Origin: Candidatus Bathyarchaeota archaeon
Lineage (GTDB): Archaea > Thermoproteota > Bathyarchaeia > TCS64
NCBI GenBank assembly: GCA_937877765.1
Contig: CALGBN010000368.1
Coordinates: 1-5,138, forward strand
Direction of reading: 5' to 3'
Length of the DNA stretch: 5,138 nucleotides
The notes under the pieces were generated by a model. It saw nothing but the letters and a program-made list of their open reading frames with translations, was not told where the DNA came from and made no database searches. The position numbers were made by a program, and so were the translations under genes. Positions 1 to 4,525 of the stretch are shown in pieces. Position 1 is the stretch's first letter, and each line of letters begins with the position of its first letter.

Positions 1-71
1 TTTTTCAAGCAGAAGACGGCATACGAGATGTAGAGAGGTCTCGTGGGCTCGGAGATGTGTATAAGAGACAG
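1..71 (+). other. Retained Illumina Nextera P7 adapter, i7 index and Tn5 mosaic end (not genomic)
   Basis: This is synthetic library sequence. After five T's, the 24-base P7 flow-cell primer occupies 6-29. The 8-base index GTAGAGAG is at 30-37 and is the reverse complement of CTCTCTAC, which I recall as Nextera index N707. The Nextera read-2 segment GTCTCGTGGGCTCGG is at 38-52, and the 19-bp Tn5 mosaic end AGATGTGTATAAGAGACAG is at 53-71. The order and orientation are those of an untrimmed library molecule, so the first insert base is 72. Translating through it gives a false N-terminus MYKRQ on the + strand and a false C-terminal CLLYTSPSPRD string on the - strand. Both are recognisable adapter-derived peptides. 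It should be trimmed before annotation. Confidence 0.98.
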
Positions 72-617
72 GTGGCTGCTACCGGAGCCCCCATCAAGTT
101 CATCGGCACGGGCGAGAAGGTGGAGGACCTTGAGGCTTTCGACCCGGGCCGGTTCATAGGCCGCCTCTTGGGCATGGGGGACATAGAGGGGCTCGTCGCC
201 AAGGTCAAGGAGGCTGAGATGCCGGTCTCGGAGAAGGACGTGGTGGCGATGCTCAGCGGAAAGTTCAGCCTCCAGGACATGTACAACCAGTTCGAGGCAA
301 TGCAAAACATGGGGCCACTCCAAAAAGTACTTGGAATGATCCCCGGTTTCAGCTACCAACTACCAACCGATGAGGTGGAAAACGCGGAAGAGCGTCTCAA
401 GAACTGGAAGGTCATAATCCAATCCATGACTCAGGAAGAAAAGGAAGACCCCAAGGTGCTGAACCGTAGCAGAATCCAGCGCGTAGCGCGTGGAAGCGGC
501 CGAGACGAGCGAGAAGTAAGAGAACTTATAAAACAGTATAATACTATGAGGAAAATGCTCAAACAGATGAAGGGCAGCCGAAGGATGAGGCGCCAAATGC
601 CTTTCAAGATACAATGA
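72..617 (+). CDS. srp54: Signal recognition particle protein SRP54, C-terminal part (5'-truncated)
   Basis: SRP54 is the GTPase of the signal recognition particle. It binds 7S RNA and signal peptides on ribosomes and delivers them to the receptor FtsY at the membrane. About 181 residues remain, and the N-terminal NG domain is lost at the contig edge. The visible part starts at the end of the G domain, with TGAPIKFIGTGEKVEDLEAF (the region around the G5 loop) and FDPGRFIGRLLGMGD. The methionine-rich M domain follows (LQDMYNQFEAMQNMGPLQKV), and then the RNA-binding segment RIQRVARGSGRDEREVRELI and a basic tail. The reading frame stays open upstream only through adapter, so the MYKRQ start is artificial. 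GC falls from about 62% in 72-300 to about 49% after it, with a matching codon change. The stop lies 10 nt before rpl21e, which suggests cotranscription. Confidence 0.95.
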   Translation: MAATGAPIKFIGTGEKVEDLEAFDPGRFIGRLLGMGDIEGLVAKVKEAEMPVSEKDVVAMLSGKFSLQDMYNQFEAMQNMGPLQKVLGMIPGFSYQLPTDEVENAEERLKNWKVIIQSMTQEEKEDPKVLNRSRIQRVARGSGRDEREVRELIKQYNTMRKMLKQMKGSRRMRRQMPFKIQ

Positions 618-627
618 GGAAAGAAAA

Positions 628-924
628 ATGGCAAAGAGTAAAGGAATACGGAGAAAGAGCAGGAGCGCCCTAACTAAAAAAGTCAGGGACAAAGGAAGAC
701 TCCCACTTAGCAGACTACTTACTAGTTATGAGGAAGGCGAGAAAGTCGTCATCAACATCGACCCAGGCATCCACAAGGCAATGCCACACAAAAGATACCA
801 AGGTAAGGTTGCCACAATCGTGGGACAGCGGGGAAAAGCTTACGTAATGGAGATCCCCCAGCGGAAAACAGTCAAAACAATTATCACCACCGCGCACCAC
901 ATTAGAAAGCACAAGGATGCATAA
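628..924 (+). CDS. rpl21e: Large ribosomal subunit protein L21e (eL21)
   Basis: This is a structural protein of the archaeal/eukaryotic 50S/60S subunit with no bacterial counterpart. The 98-residue length is normal for archaeal L21e. The N-terminus MAKSKGIRRKSRSALTKK is strongly basic, as expected for an rRNA-binding tail. The core follows with YEEGEKVVINIDPGIHKAMP and HKRYQGKVATIVGQRGKAYV, the SH3-like barrel signature of this family, and it ends with a basic HHIRKHKDA tail. The ATG has a purine-rich GAGGAAAG just upstream (about 616-623), which overlaps the srp54 stop. The next gene, rpoF, begins 2 nt after the stop, so these genes are almost certainly in one transcript. The srp54/rpl21e/rpoF/DUF655 order is familiar from other archaea. 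Confidence 0.96.
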   Translation: MAKSKGIRRKSRSALTKKVRDKGRLPLSRLLTSYEEGEKVVINIDPGIHKAMPHKRYQGKVATIVGQRGKAYVMEIPQRKTVKTIITTAHHIRKHKDA

Positions 925-926
925 CC

Positions 927-1253
927 ATGTCAGTAGCTGAAAAAAGGGAGATCACAGTCGCCGAAGCGCGTAAACTATTGATGGATAAGGCCGAGGAGCT
1001 TGACCCCCTTCAGCGCAGGGTATTGGAGTATACGATTAGGTTCAGTAAGCTGGATAGCACATCGGCGGGGGAGCTTACAGAGAAGCTCATGAAGGAAGCG
1101 GATATTGACCGTGGGTTGGCTGTTCAGATGGTTAACGCTATGCCTGAGACTGTTCCCGAGATCAGAACCTTCCTTGGAAGGCAACGTATCATCGCCGAAG
1201 ATACTTTAAACAAGATTTTAGATATAATTGATAAATACCGGGTAGAAGAATAA
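927..1253 (+). CDS. rpoF: DNA-directed RNA polymerase subunit Rpo4 (RpoF, Rpb4 homologue)
   Basis: Rpo4 pairs with Rpo7 (RpoE) to form the stalk of archaeal RNA polymerase, which helps open-complex formation and binds the emerging RNA. The protein is 108 residues, a usual length. It shows the Rpb4/HRDC-like pattern: an N-terminal strand (KREITVAEARKLL), then a helical core DPLQRRVLEYTIRFSKLDST, then the acidic ELTEKLMKEADIDR and a C-terminal HRDC-like bundle around AMPETVPEIRTFLGR and LNKILDIIDKYR. The ATG follows the rpl21e stop by 2 nt. Its ribosome site, AAGGAT at about 914-919, lies within the last codons of rpl21e, so the two are likely translationally coupled. The rpl21e-rpoF pairing is a common archaeal arrangement. 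No oddities are seen. Confidence 0.95.
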   Translation: MSVAEKREITVAEARKLLMDKAEELDPLQRRVLEYTIRFSKLDSTSAGELTEKLMKEADIDRGLAVQMVNAMPETVPEIRTFLGRQRIIAEDTLNKILDIIDKYRVEE

Positions 1254-1254
1254 C

Positions 1255-1279
1255 TACCTAGAGTACATCCCTAGAGGTA
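1255..1279 (+). promoter_or_regulatory. Possible hairpin covering the DUF655 ribosome site
   Basis: TACCTAG (1255-1261) can pair with CTA (1271-1273) plus GGTA (1276-1279), leaving GA (1274-1275) as a bulge and a 9-base loop. The 3' arm contains most of the Shine-Dalgarno GAGGT (1274-1278). The same stretch also reads as a 7-base direct repeat, CCTAGAG at 1257-1263 and 1270-1276. The pairing is short and could be chance. Confidence 0.25.
1274..1278 (+). promoter_or_regulatory. Shine-Dalgarno site that decides the TTG start of the DUF655 gene
   Basis: GAGGT sits 8 nt before the TTG at 1287. The in-frame codon at 1278-1280, overlapping the last base of the motif, is TAA, so no earlier start in this frame is possible. 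The nearby ATG at 1280 is in another frame. TTG is therefore the only reasonable start. Confidence 0.75.
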
Positions 1280-1286
1280 ATGCACA

Positions 1287-1853
1287 TTGTATAGAGAGCC
1301 TAAAAAGTATGAAGAATACGCTTACGTCCTAGATTATCTACCACACGGACGACCTGGGGCTCCACGGACATCGCATAGCGCACAGGGAACACTCCAGTTA
1401 TTGGGTAATGAATACTTCACGCTGTTAGAGGCTACGCCAAGGGACGATGCAGAGTACAATATCAGAGACAAGATATTCGTGGGTAAGGGAGACAGAGCCC
1501 TAGTAGACCATATTCTTGGACGAATCGCCTATGATGACTTGACATCATCTGCGAAAGCTGAACTACCACAAGCCATAGAGATAGTGGTTCGTGAGAACGA
1601 GAAGCGGTTCATCGACTTTATTAATGATAGCCCTAGTTTGACGCCGCGTATGCATAGTCTTGAGCTTATTCCGGGTATAGGTAAACGCTTGATGTTCCAG
1701 ATACTGGAGCTAAGGGAGCGTTACCCATTCGAGAGCTACGAGGACCTGAAAGAGCGCACAAGCCTTAGCGACCCAGTGAAGTTGATCTCGCGCAGGGTTT
1801 TGAAGGAACTCAGCGAGGAAGAGAAGTACTACATCTTTACTCGTCCAGTCTAG
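1287..1853 (+). CDS. DUF655 family predicted RNA-binding protein (helix-hairpin-helix)
   Basis: This is a conserved archaeal protein of unsettled function, usually predicted to bind RNA or DNA. It has 188 residues, a typical length. The N-terminal half carries the DUF655 signature EEYAYVLDYLPHGRPG and RDKIFVGKGDRALVDHILGRI, thought to form a beta-rich, OB-like domain. From about residue 118, LTPRMHSLELIPGIGKRLMF shows a helix-hairpin-helix with the PGIGK hairpin, followed by ILELRERYPFESYEDLKERT, as in other nucleic-acid-binding HhH proteins. The start is TTG with an SD 8 nt upstream and a stop directly before it. In many archaea this gene sits between rpoF and the rRNA dimethyltransferase ksgA. 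Here it is 33 nt after rpoF but no ksgA follows; rpl10e comes next after a 99-nt spacer. Family assignment is strong; the molecular role is inferred. Confidence 0.9.
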   Translation: MYREPKKYEEYAYVLDYLPHGRPGAPRTSHSAQGTLQLLGNEYFTLLEATPRDDAEYNIRDKIFVGKGDRALVDHILGRIAYDDLTSSAKAELPQAIEIVVRENEKRFIDFINDSPSLTPRMHSLELIPGIGKRLMFQILELRERYPFESYEDLKERTSLSDPVKLISRRVLKELSEEEKYYIFTRPV

Positions 1854-1858
1854 CGTGG

Positions 1859-1905
1859 AACAAACACGGTAAACATGGTTTATCCCGTAGATAACCCCGT
1901 TTGTT
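1859..1905 (+). other. Imperfect inverted repeats in the DUF655-rpl10e spacer
   Basis: The outer arms AACAAAC (1859-1865) plus GG (1868-1869) can pair with CC (1897-1898) plus GTTTGTT (1899-1905), with AC bulged. Inside them lies a separate perfect 5-bp hairpin TAAAC-ATG-GTTTA (1870-1882). A T-rich run follows (1915-1919). This may be a structured 3' end of the DUF655 transcript or may be fortuitous. Archaeal termination depends mainly on U-tracts, so a hairpin alone says little. Confidence 0.25.
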
Positions 1906-1913
1906 TGCATTAT

Positions 1914-1922
1914 CTTTTTAAG
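1914..1922 (+). promoter_or_regulatory. Candidate archaeal TATA box for rpl10e
   Basis: CTTTTTAAG is the most TATA-like element in the 99-nt spacer. Its centre is about 35 nt before the ATG at 1953. With the usual 25-27 nt from box to start, transcription would begin near 1943-1945 and leave a leader of only about 8-10 nt. A weak GTGAT at 1939-1943 would then lie at or upstream of the transcript end. This suggests rpl10e is transcribed separately from the srp54 cluster. Confidence 0.45.
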
Positions 1923-1952
1923 AATCCTCTTGGCTAGTGTGATAGACTAACA

Positions 1953-2447
1953 ATGAAAGCTGCCGACTATAAGTATAAGAAAAATATGGCGTACACTAGG
2001 CGCAAGTACATGGGCGGTATCCCCGGTTCAAAGATCGTAAAATTCACCATGGGGAACACAAGCAAGGACTTCTCACACAGAGTAGAACTCGTAAACATCA
2101 AGGATGTCCAGATAAGACACAACGCCTTAGAGTCAGCGCGTATCGCGGCAAACAGGGTTATGGAGAAATTCGTCGGCAGAGATAACTTCATGCTGAAGAT
2201 AGTCCCCTATCCACACCAGATCATAAGGGAGCACAAGAGGGTTAACGTCGCACAGGCGGACCGATTCCAGGAAGGAATGAAGAAAGCCTATGGTAAGCCT
2301 ACATTTGTAGCGGCCAGAATAAGCAGTAAACAGACTATCATCGTTGCTGAGGTAGACAAACGAAACGTAGAGCATGCGAAAACTGCTCTTAAACGTGCAT
2401 CTGCAAAGTTCCCTAGTCCCTGTAGGATCGTTGTATCCGAGATTTAA
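1953..2447 (+). CDS. rpl10e: Large ribosomal subunit protein L10e (uL16, L10AE)
   Basis: This is the archaeal/eukaryotic member of the uL16 family. It sits between the peptidyl-transferase region and the A-site tRNA/5S rRNA side of the large subunit. The 164-residue length fits archaeal L10e. Family landmarks are visible in order: YTRRKYMGGIPGSKIVKFTM (14-33), DVQIRHNALESARIAANR (51-68), KIVPYPHQIIREHK (82-95), QADRFQEGMKKAYGKP (101-116) and the C-terminal HAKTALKRASAKFPSPCRIV (141-160). The arginine equivalent to human RPL10 R98 is present (R92). The loop before it reads NVAQADR, where eukaryotes have a CAGADR-type and archaea usually a TGAGADR-type sequence, so two glycines appear replaced. 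A TATA-like element lies upstream, and a T-rich stretch follows the stop. Confidence 0.94.
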   Translation: MKAADYKYKKNMAYTRRKYMGGIPGSKIVKFTMGNTSKDFSHRVELVNIKDVQIRHNALESARIAANRVMEKFVGRDNFMLKIVPYPHQIIREHKRVNVAQADRFQEGMKKAYGKPTFVAARISSKQTIIVAEVDKRNVEHAKTALKRASAKFPSPCRIVVSEI

Positions 2448-2448
2448 T

Positions 2449-2478
2449 CCCCGTTTTTGGGAACCATTTTTACTTATT
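2449..2478 (+). terminator. Possible transcription end of rpl10e: short GC stem and T-rich run (may double as dph2 promoter)
   Basis: Directly after the rpl10e stop, CCC (2450-2452) can pair with GGG (2459-2461) across a T-rich loop. TTTTTACTTATT (2467-2478) follows. U-rich tracts are the usual archaeal termination signal. The same T/A-rich block could instead serve as a TATA box for dph2, which would put the start near 2497 and give a very short leader. The sequence does not decide between these. Confidence 0.35.
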
Positions 2479-2493
2479 GTCACTTGATTCATT

Positions 2494-2499
2494 GGTGAT
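2494..2499 (+). promoter_or_regulatory. Shine-Dalgarno site that decides the TTG start of dph2
   Basis: GGTGAT, complementary to the AUCACC of the 16S 3' end, ends 5 nt before the TTG at 2505. The TGA at 2496-2498, inside the motif, is in frame with dph2, so translation cannot start further upstream. The ATG at 2509 is out of frame. Confidence 0.75.
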
Positions 2500-2504
2500 T
2501 AGGC

Positions 2505-3506
2505 TTGTATGACTTAGAGTTAGAGCGCGTGGTCTCAGAGATAAAAAAACGTGAAGCAGATAAGGTTCTTCTACAGCTTCCTGATGGTATGCGTCCATTC
2601 GCGTATCAGCTTGTGGATGCAATCGAGAAATCAACAGAGGCTACAGTGTTTCTCAGCGGAGACTCATGTTACGGAGCATGCGATATTGCTCTGACTCAGG
2701 CAAAGCAGCTTGATGTTGATTTGATTGTTCATTATGGGCATACTCCTATGGTGAAGCACCCTGAGATGCCTGTGATCTATGTTCATGCAAGTATCGATGT
2801 GAACGTGGATAAGATGGTGGAGGAGGTTCTCCCCAGTCTCAGTGAGTACAAGGTGATCGGGCTTACCACTACGGTTCAGCATACGCATCAAGTCGATGAG
2901 ATGAAGCGAAAACTTGAGGAAAAGAGAGTCAATGTTCAAGTGGGCAAGGGTACGGGTAAGACACCTCTTGACGGCCAGATACTGGGGTGCAGCTACATGA
3001 CGGCTATCAACATCATGGACAAGGTAGATGTTTACCTCTATATTGGCGGAGGAAGGTTCCATCCCACCGGAATAGTCATGAGCACAGGCAAACCCGTTAT
3101 CGTCGCTAACCCTTACAATGGTCAAATTTCCAAAATCAGCGAAGACGATTTGATGGATGTAGCCAAGCGTAGAGTGGCTGCCGTTACAGTTGCTAGGAAT
3201 GCGAAGAAGTTCGGTATTCTGGTCTCATCAAAGCCGGGTCAGAACAACTTTGAGAAAGCCGTGGAACTCCAGAAAGGACTCAAGGAACAAGGGAAGGAAG
3301 CAGTAATCATCTACATGGACGAGATCAAGGCAGACCATGTGAACAATTACAGTGAACCAGAGATACTTGTGAACACGGCGTGCCCAAGAATAGCAATTGA
3401 TGGCATAGATGGAATAGATAGGCCTATGTTGACTATCAACGAGACAGAAGTAGTGCTTGGGACTCGGACTTGGGAGTCTCTTTGGGGTAACTCCTACATG
3501 GAGTAA
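2505..3506 (+). CDS. dph2: Diphthamide biosynthesis enzyme Dph2 (non-canonical radical SAM 4Fe-4S)
   Basis: Dph2 carries out the first step of diphthamide synthesis. It transfers the 3-amino-3-carboxypropyl group of S-adenosylmethionine to a histidine of translation elongation factor EF-2. Archaeal Dph2 works as a homodimer with one 4Fe-4S cluster per subunit held by three widely spaced cysteines. Those cysteines are visible: C59 in SGDSCYGACDIA, C162 in QILGCSYMTA and C293 in VNTACPRIAIDG. Their positions closely match those known from the Pyrococcus enzyme (59, 163, 287). Other family signatures are LLQLPDGMRP (22-31), VHYGHTPM (75-82), YIGGGRFHPTGI (179-190) and a C-terminal WESLWGN. The 333-residue length is normal. 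The start is TTG with a good SD and an in-frame stop just before it. It implies the host makes diphthamide-EF-2. The downstream csl4 is 127 nt away and may have its own promoter. Confidence 0.95.
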   Translation: MYDLELERVVSEIKKREADKVLLQLPDGMRPFAYQLVDAIEKSTEATVFLSGDSCYGACDIALTQAKQLDVDLIVHYGHTPMVKHPEMPVIYVHASIDVNVDKMVEEVLPSLSEYKVIGLTTTVQHTHQVDEMKRKLEEKRVNVQVGKGTGKTPLDGQILGCSYMTAINIMDKVDVYLYIGGGRFHPTGIVMSTGKPVIVANPYNGQISKISEDDLMDVAKRRVAAVTVARNAKKFGILVSSKPGQNNFEKAVELQKGLKEQGKEAVIIYMDEIKADHVNNYSEPEILVNTACPRIAIDGIDGIDRPMLTINETEVVLGTRTWESLWGNSYME

Positions 3507-3514
3507 CCGCGATG

Positions 3515-3521
3515 TTTAATA
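3515..3521 (+). promoter_or_regulatory. Candidate TATA box for the csl4-rpoL unit
   Basis: TTTAATA lies just after the dph2 stop, in the 127-nt spacer. The expected start of transcription is about 3543-3546, on the palindrome at 3541-3550. That would leave an unusually long leader of about 90 nt before the csl4 ATG. The assignment rests on base pattern only. Confidence 0.35.
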
Positions 3522-3540
3522 CAAACGGGTAAGGATACAC

Positions 3541-3550
3541 ATTGATCAAT
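3541..3550 (+). repeat. Perfect 10-bp palindrome ATTGATCAAT
   Basis: ATTGATCAAT is identical to its reverse complement. It is flanked by two related blocks, GGATACACATT (3533-3543) and GGATCACATCACATT (3553-3567), which form an imperfect direct repeat about 20 bp apart. It lies where transcription of csl4 would start if the box at 3515 is used. This is the geometry expected for a repressor site in archaea, but no known binding consensus is recognised. Confidence 0.4.
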
Positions 3551-3583
3551 TAGGATCACATCACATTCAAACAAAAAGTGTCT

Positions 3584-3634
3584 ATGGGGGGCAAAACCAT
3601 GGACCGAATAATAGATACACAGGAAAGAGAATAA
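3584..3634 (+). CDS. Possible 16-codon upstream ORF overlapping the csl4 start (TAATG)
   Basis: ATG at 3584 opens a 16-codon frame, MGGKTMDRIIDTQERE, whose TAA (3632-3634) shares its last A with the csl4 ATG. An in-frame ATG at 3599 and a GTG at 3578 are alternative starts. The ribosome site of csl4 (AGGAAAGAG) lies within its last codons. No clear SD precedes it, and the peptide matches nothing I recognise. It could be a leader ORF that couples translation to csl4, or chance in a spacer. Overlap of stop and start is suggestive only. Confidence 0.2.
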   Translation: MGGKTMDRIIDTQERE

Positions 3635-4209
3635 TGCCAAAAAAGAATGAACTGGAAAAAAAGGTTTTTCCAGGCGAAAAACTAGCCGTCATAGAGGAAT
3701 ACAACGACGGCCCAGGAACGTATCAAGAAGAAGGAGAAATTCGTTCTACAGAGATAGGTGAAACCAAACTCGACTCTGAGAGACGAGCTGTTTTCATTAA
3801 GAAAGCTACACCAGAGGTAATCACTCCTGAGAGGGGTATGGAGGTTATCGCTGAGGTGGGTAGTGTGGCGCGTAAGGATGCTCGTATTGATATCTTCATG
3901 ATGGATGGACATCATATTCACCCAAGCTACAGCGGGGTTGTCCACATCAGTGATATCAGCAGAGATTACGTTAAAAACATCGATATAGCTCTCAAGAGCG
4001 GAGATATCATTAAGGGTAAACTGGTTAACGTCGTGAACCGGCTTAATCAGACGAGTCTTGAGGGTTCAGAGTATGGGGTTATCTATGCTTACTGCAGTCG
4101 ATGCGGTGGAGTCTTGGAGATGAAACAGAACAAGTTGGTTTGCCCCGACTGTGGAAGAATTGAGAGAAGAAAAACGGCTAAAAGCTATGGAACGGAGAAA
4201 CTGGTATGA
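3634..4209 (+). CDS. csl4: Exosome complex RNA-binding protein Csl4
   Basis: Csl4 is one of the two RNA-binding cap proteins (with Rrp4) of the archaeal exosome. It guides RNA into the Rrp41/Rrp42 ring for 3' degradation or tailing and recruits DnaG. The protein is 191 residues, the usual size. The three expected parts are seen: an N-terminal domain with VFPGEKLAVIEEYNDGPGTY (11-30); an S1 RNA-binding domain from about 67 to 145 containing GMEVIAEVGSV, SYSGVVHISDIS and DYVKNIDIALKSGDIIKGKL; and a C-terminal zinc ribbon with cysteines 154, 157, 170 and 173 (CSRC and CPDC). The ATG follows AGGAAAG at 3621-3627. The gene ends in ATGA, overlapping rpoL by 4 nt, so the two are very likely translationally coupled. 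Linkage of csl4 with rpoL fits the archaeal association of transcription and exosome genes. Confidence 0.95.
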   Translation: MPKKNELEKKVFPGEKLAVIEEYNDGPGTYQEEGEIRSTEIGETKLDSERRAVFIKKATPEVITPERGMEVIAEVGSVARKDARIDIFMMDGHHIHPSYSGVVHISDISRDYVKNIDIALKSGDIIKGKLVNVVNRLNQTSLEGSEYGVIYAYCSRCGGVLEMKQNKLVCPDCGRIERRKTAKSYGTEKLV

Positions 4210-4490
4210 AGATCAATATAACAAAACGCGAGGAAGGCTTCGTAGAGTTTGATTTCAGTGGAGAGGGACACACATTACTGAACCTGCTCCAGTCAAGCCT
4301 CATCGAAGACAAGAACGTGGAGATGGCTGGATACAGCAAACCCCACCCATTGATGGACAGAAGCAGGCTTTTCTTGAAACTCAAGAAGGGGGACGATGTT
4401 CTTGAAGTGGTTAAGAAGGCCAGCGAGAACGCTGACGGTAAACTTGACGAGTTTCTCGGAGAGTTTGAGAAAAGCCTATCAGAGTTCTAA
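4206..4490 (+). CDS. rpoL: DNA-directed RNA polymerase subunit Rpo11 (RpoL, Rpb11 homologue)
   Basis: Rpo11 forms a heterodimer with Rpo3 (RpoD), equivalent to the bacterial alpha dimer, and nucleates assembly of archaeal RNA polymerase. The protein is 94 residues, a normal length. It shows the Rpb11 pattern: a short first strand (MKINITKREEGFVEFDF), then the dimerisation motif GEGHTLLNLLQSSLIEDKNV, then VEMAGYSKPHPLMDRSRLFL, where other members have the A-Y-x-x-x-HP-L signature, and a C-terminal amphipathic helix (DDVLEVVKKASENADGKLDE). The start ATG overlaps the csl4 stop as ATGA, and no separate SD is needed for coupled translation. The stop is followed by a T-rich stretch (4494-4505) that could end the transcript or act as a promoter for DUF99. 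Confidence 0.95.
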   Translation: MKINITKREEGFVEFDFSGEGHTLLNLLQSSLIEDKNVEMAGYSKPHPLMDRSRLFLKLKKGDDVLEVVKKASENADGKLDEFLGEFEKSLSEF

Positions 4491-4493
4491 TCC

Positions 4494-4506
4494 TTTTCTA
4501 TTTTTA
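4494..4506 (+). promoter_or_regulatory. T-rich element between rpoL and DUF99 (terminator or TATA box)
   Basis: The run TTTTCTATTTTTA begins 4 nt after the rpoL stop. As a U-tract it could terminate the csl4-rpoL transcript. As a TATA box (TATTTTTA, 4499-4506) it would start transcription near 4527, almost on the GTG of the DUF99 gene, giving a leaderless message. The lack of a good SD before that GTG is consistent with the second reading. Confidence 0.35.
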
Positions 4507-4525
4507 GGTAAACACACTGAAGCAA

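Noticed and set aside
57..71. GTG at 57 as the start of the SRP54 gene
   Set aside because: These bases are part of the Tn5 mosaic end. The real gene continues upstream beyond the insert.
5..310. Minus-strand open frame of 101 codons over the left edge
   Set aside because: It is antisense to srp54, and its C-terminal CLLYTSPSPRD peptide is translated adapter. There is no start context or protein family match.
1531..1548. Perfect 6-bp hairpin ATGATG-ACTTGA-CATCAT, also resembling a C box of a C/D sRNA
   Set aside because: It lies within the DUF655 coding sequence, and the only nearby CTGA is about 25 nt away, too close for a normal C/D guide RNA. The codons are unremarkable.
1854..1952. tRNA or small RNA gene in the rpl10e upstream spacer
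   Set aside because: No cloverleaf, T-loop GTTC-type motif or CCA-proximal acceptor pairing could be found. Only weak hairpins are present.
2664..3125. 153-codon minus-strand frame opposite dph2
   Set aside because: It is a shadow of dph2. The + strand carries all Dph2 signature motifs, and the antisense product has no recognisable domain.
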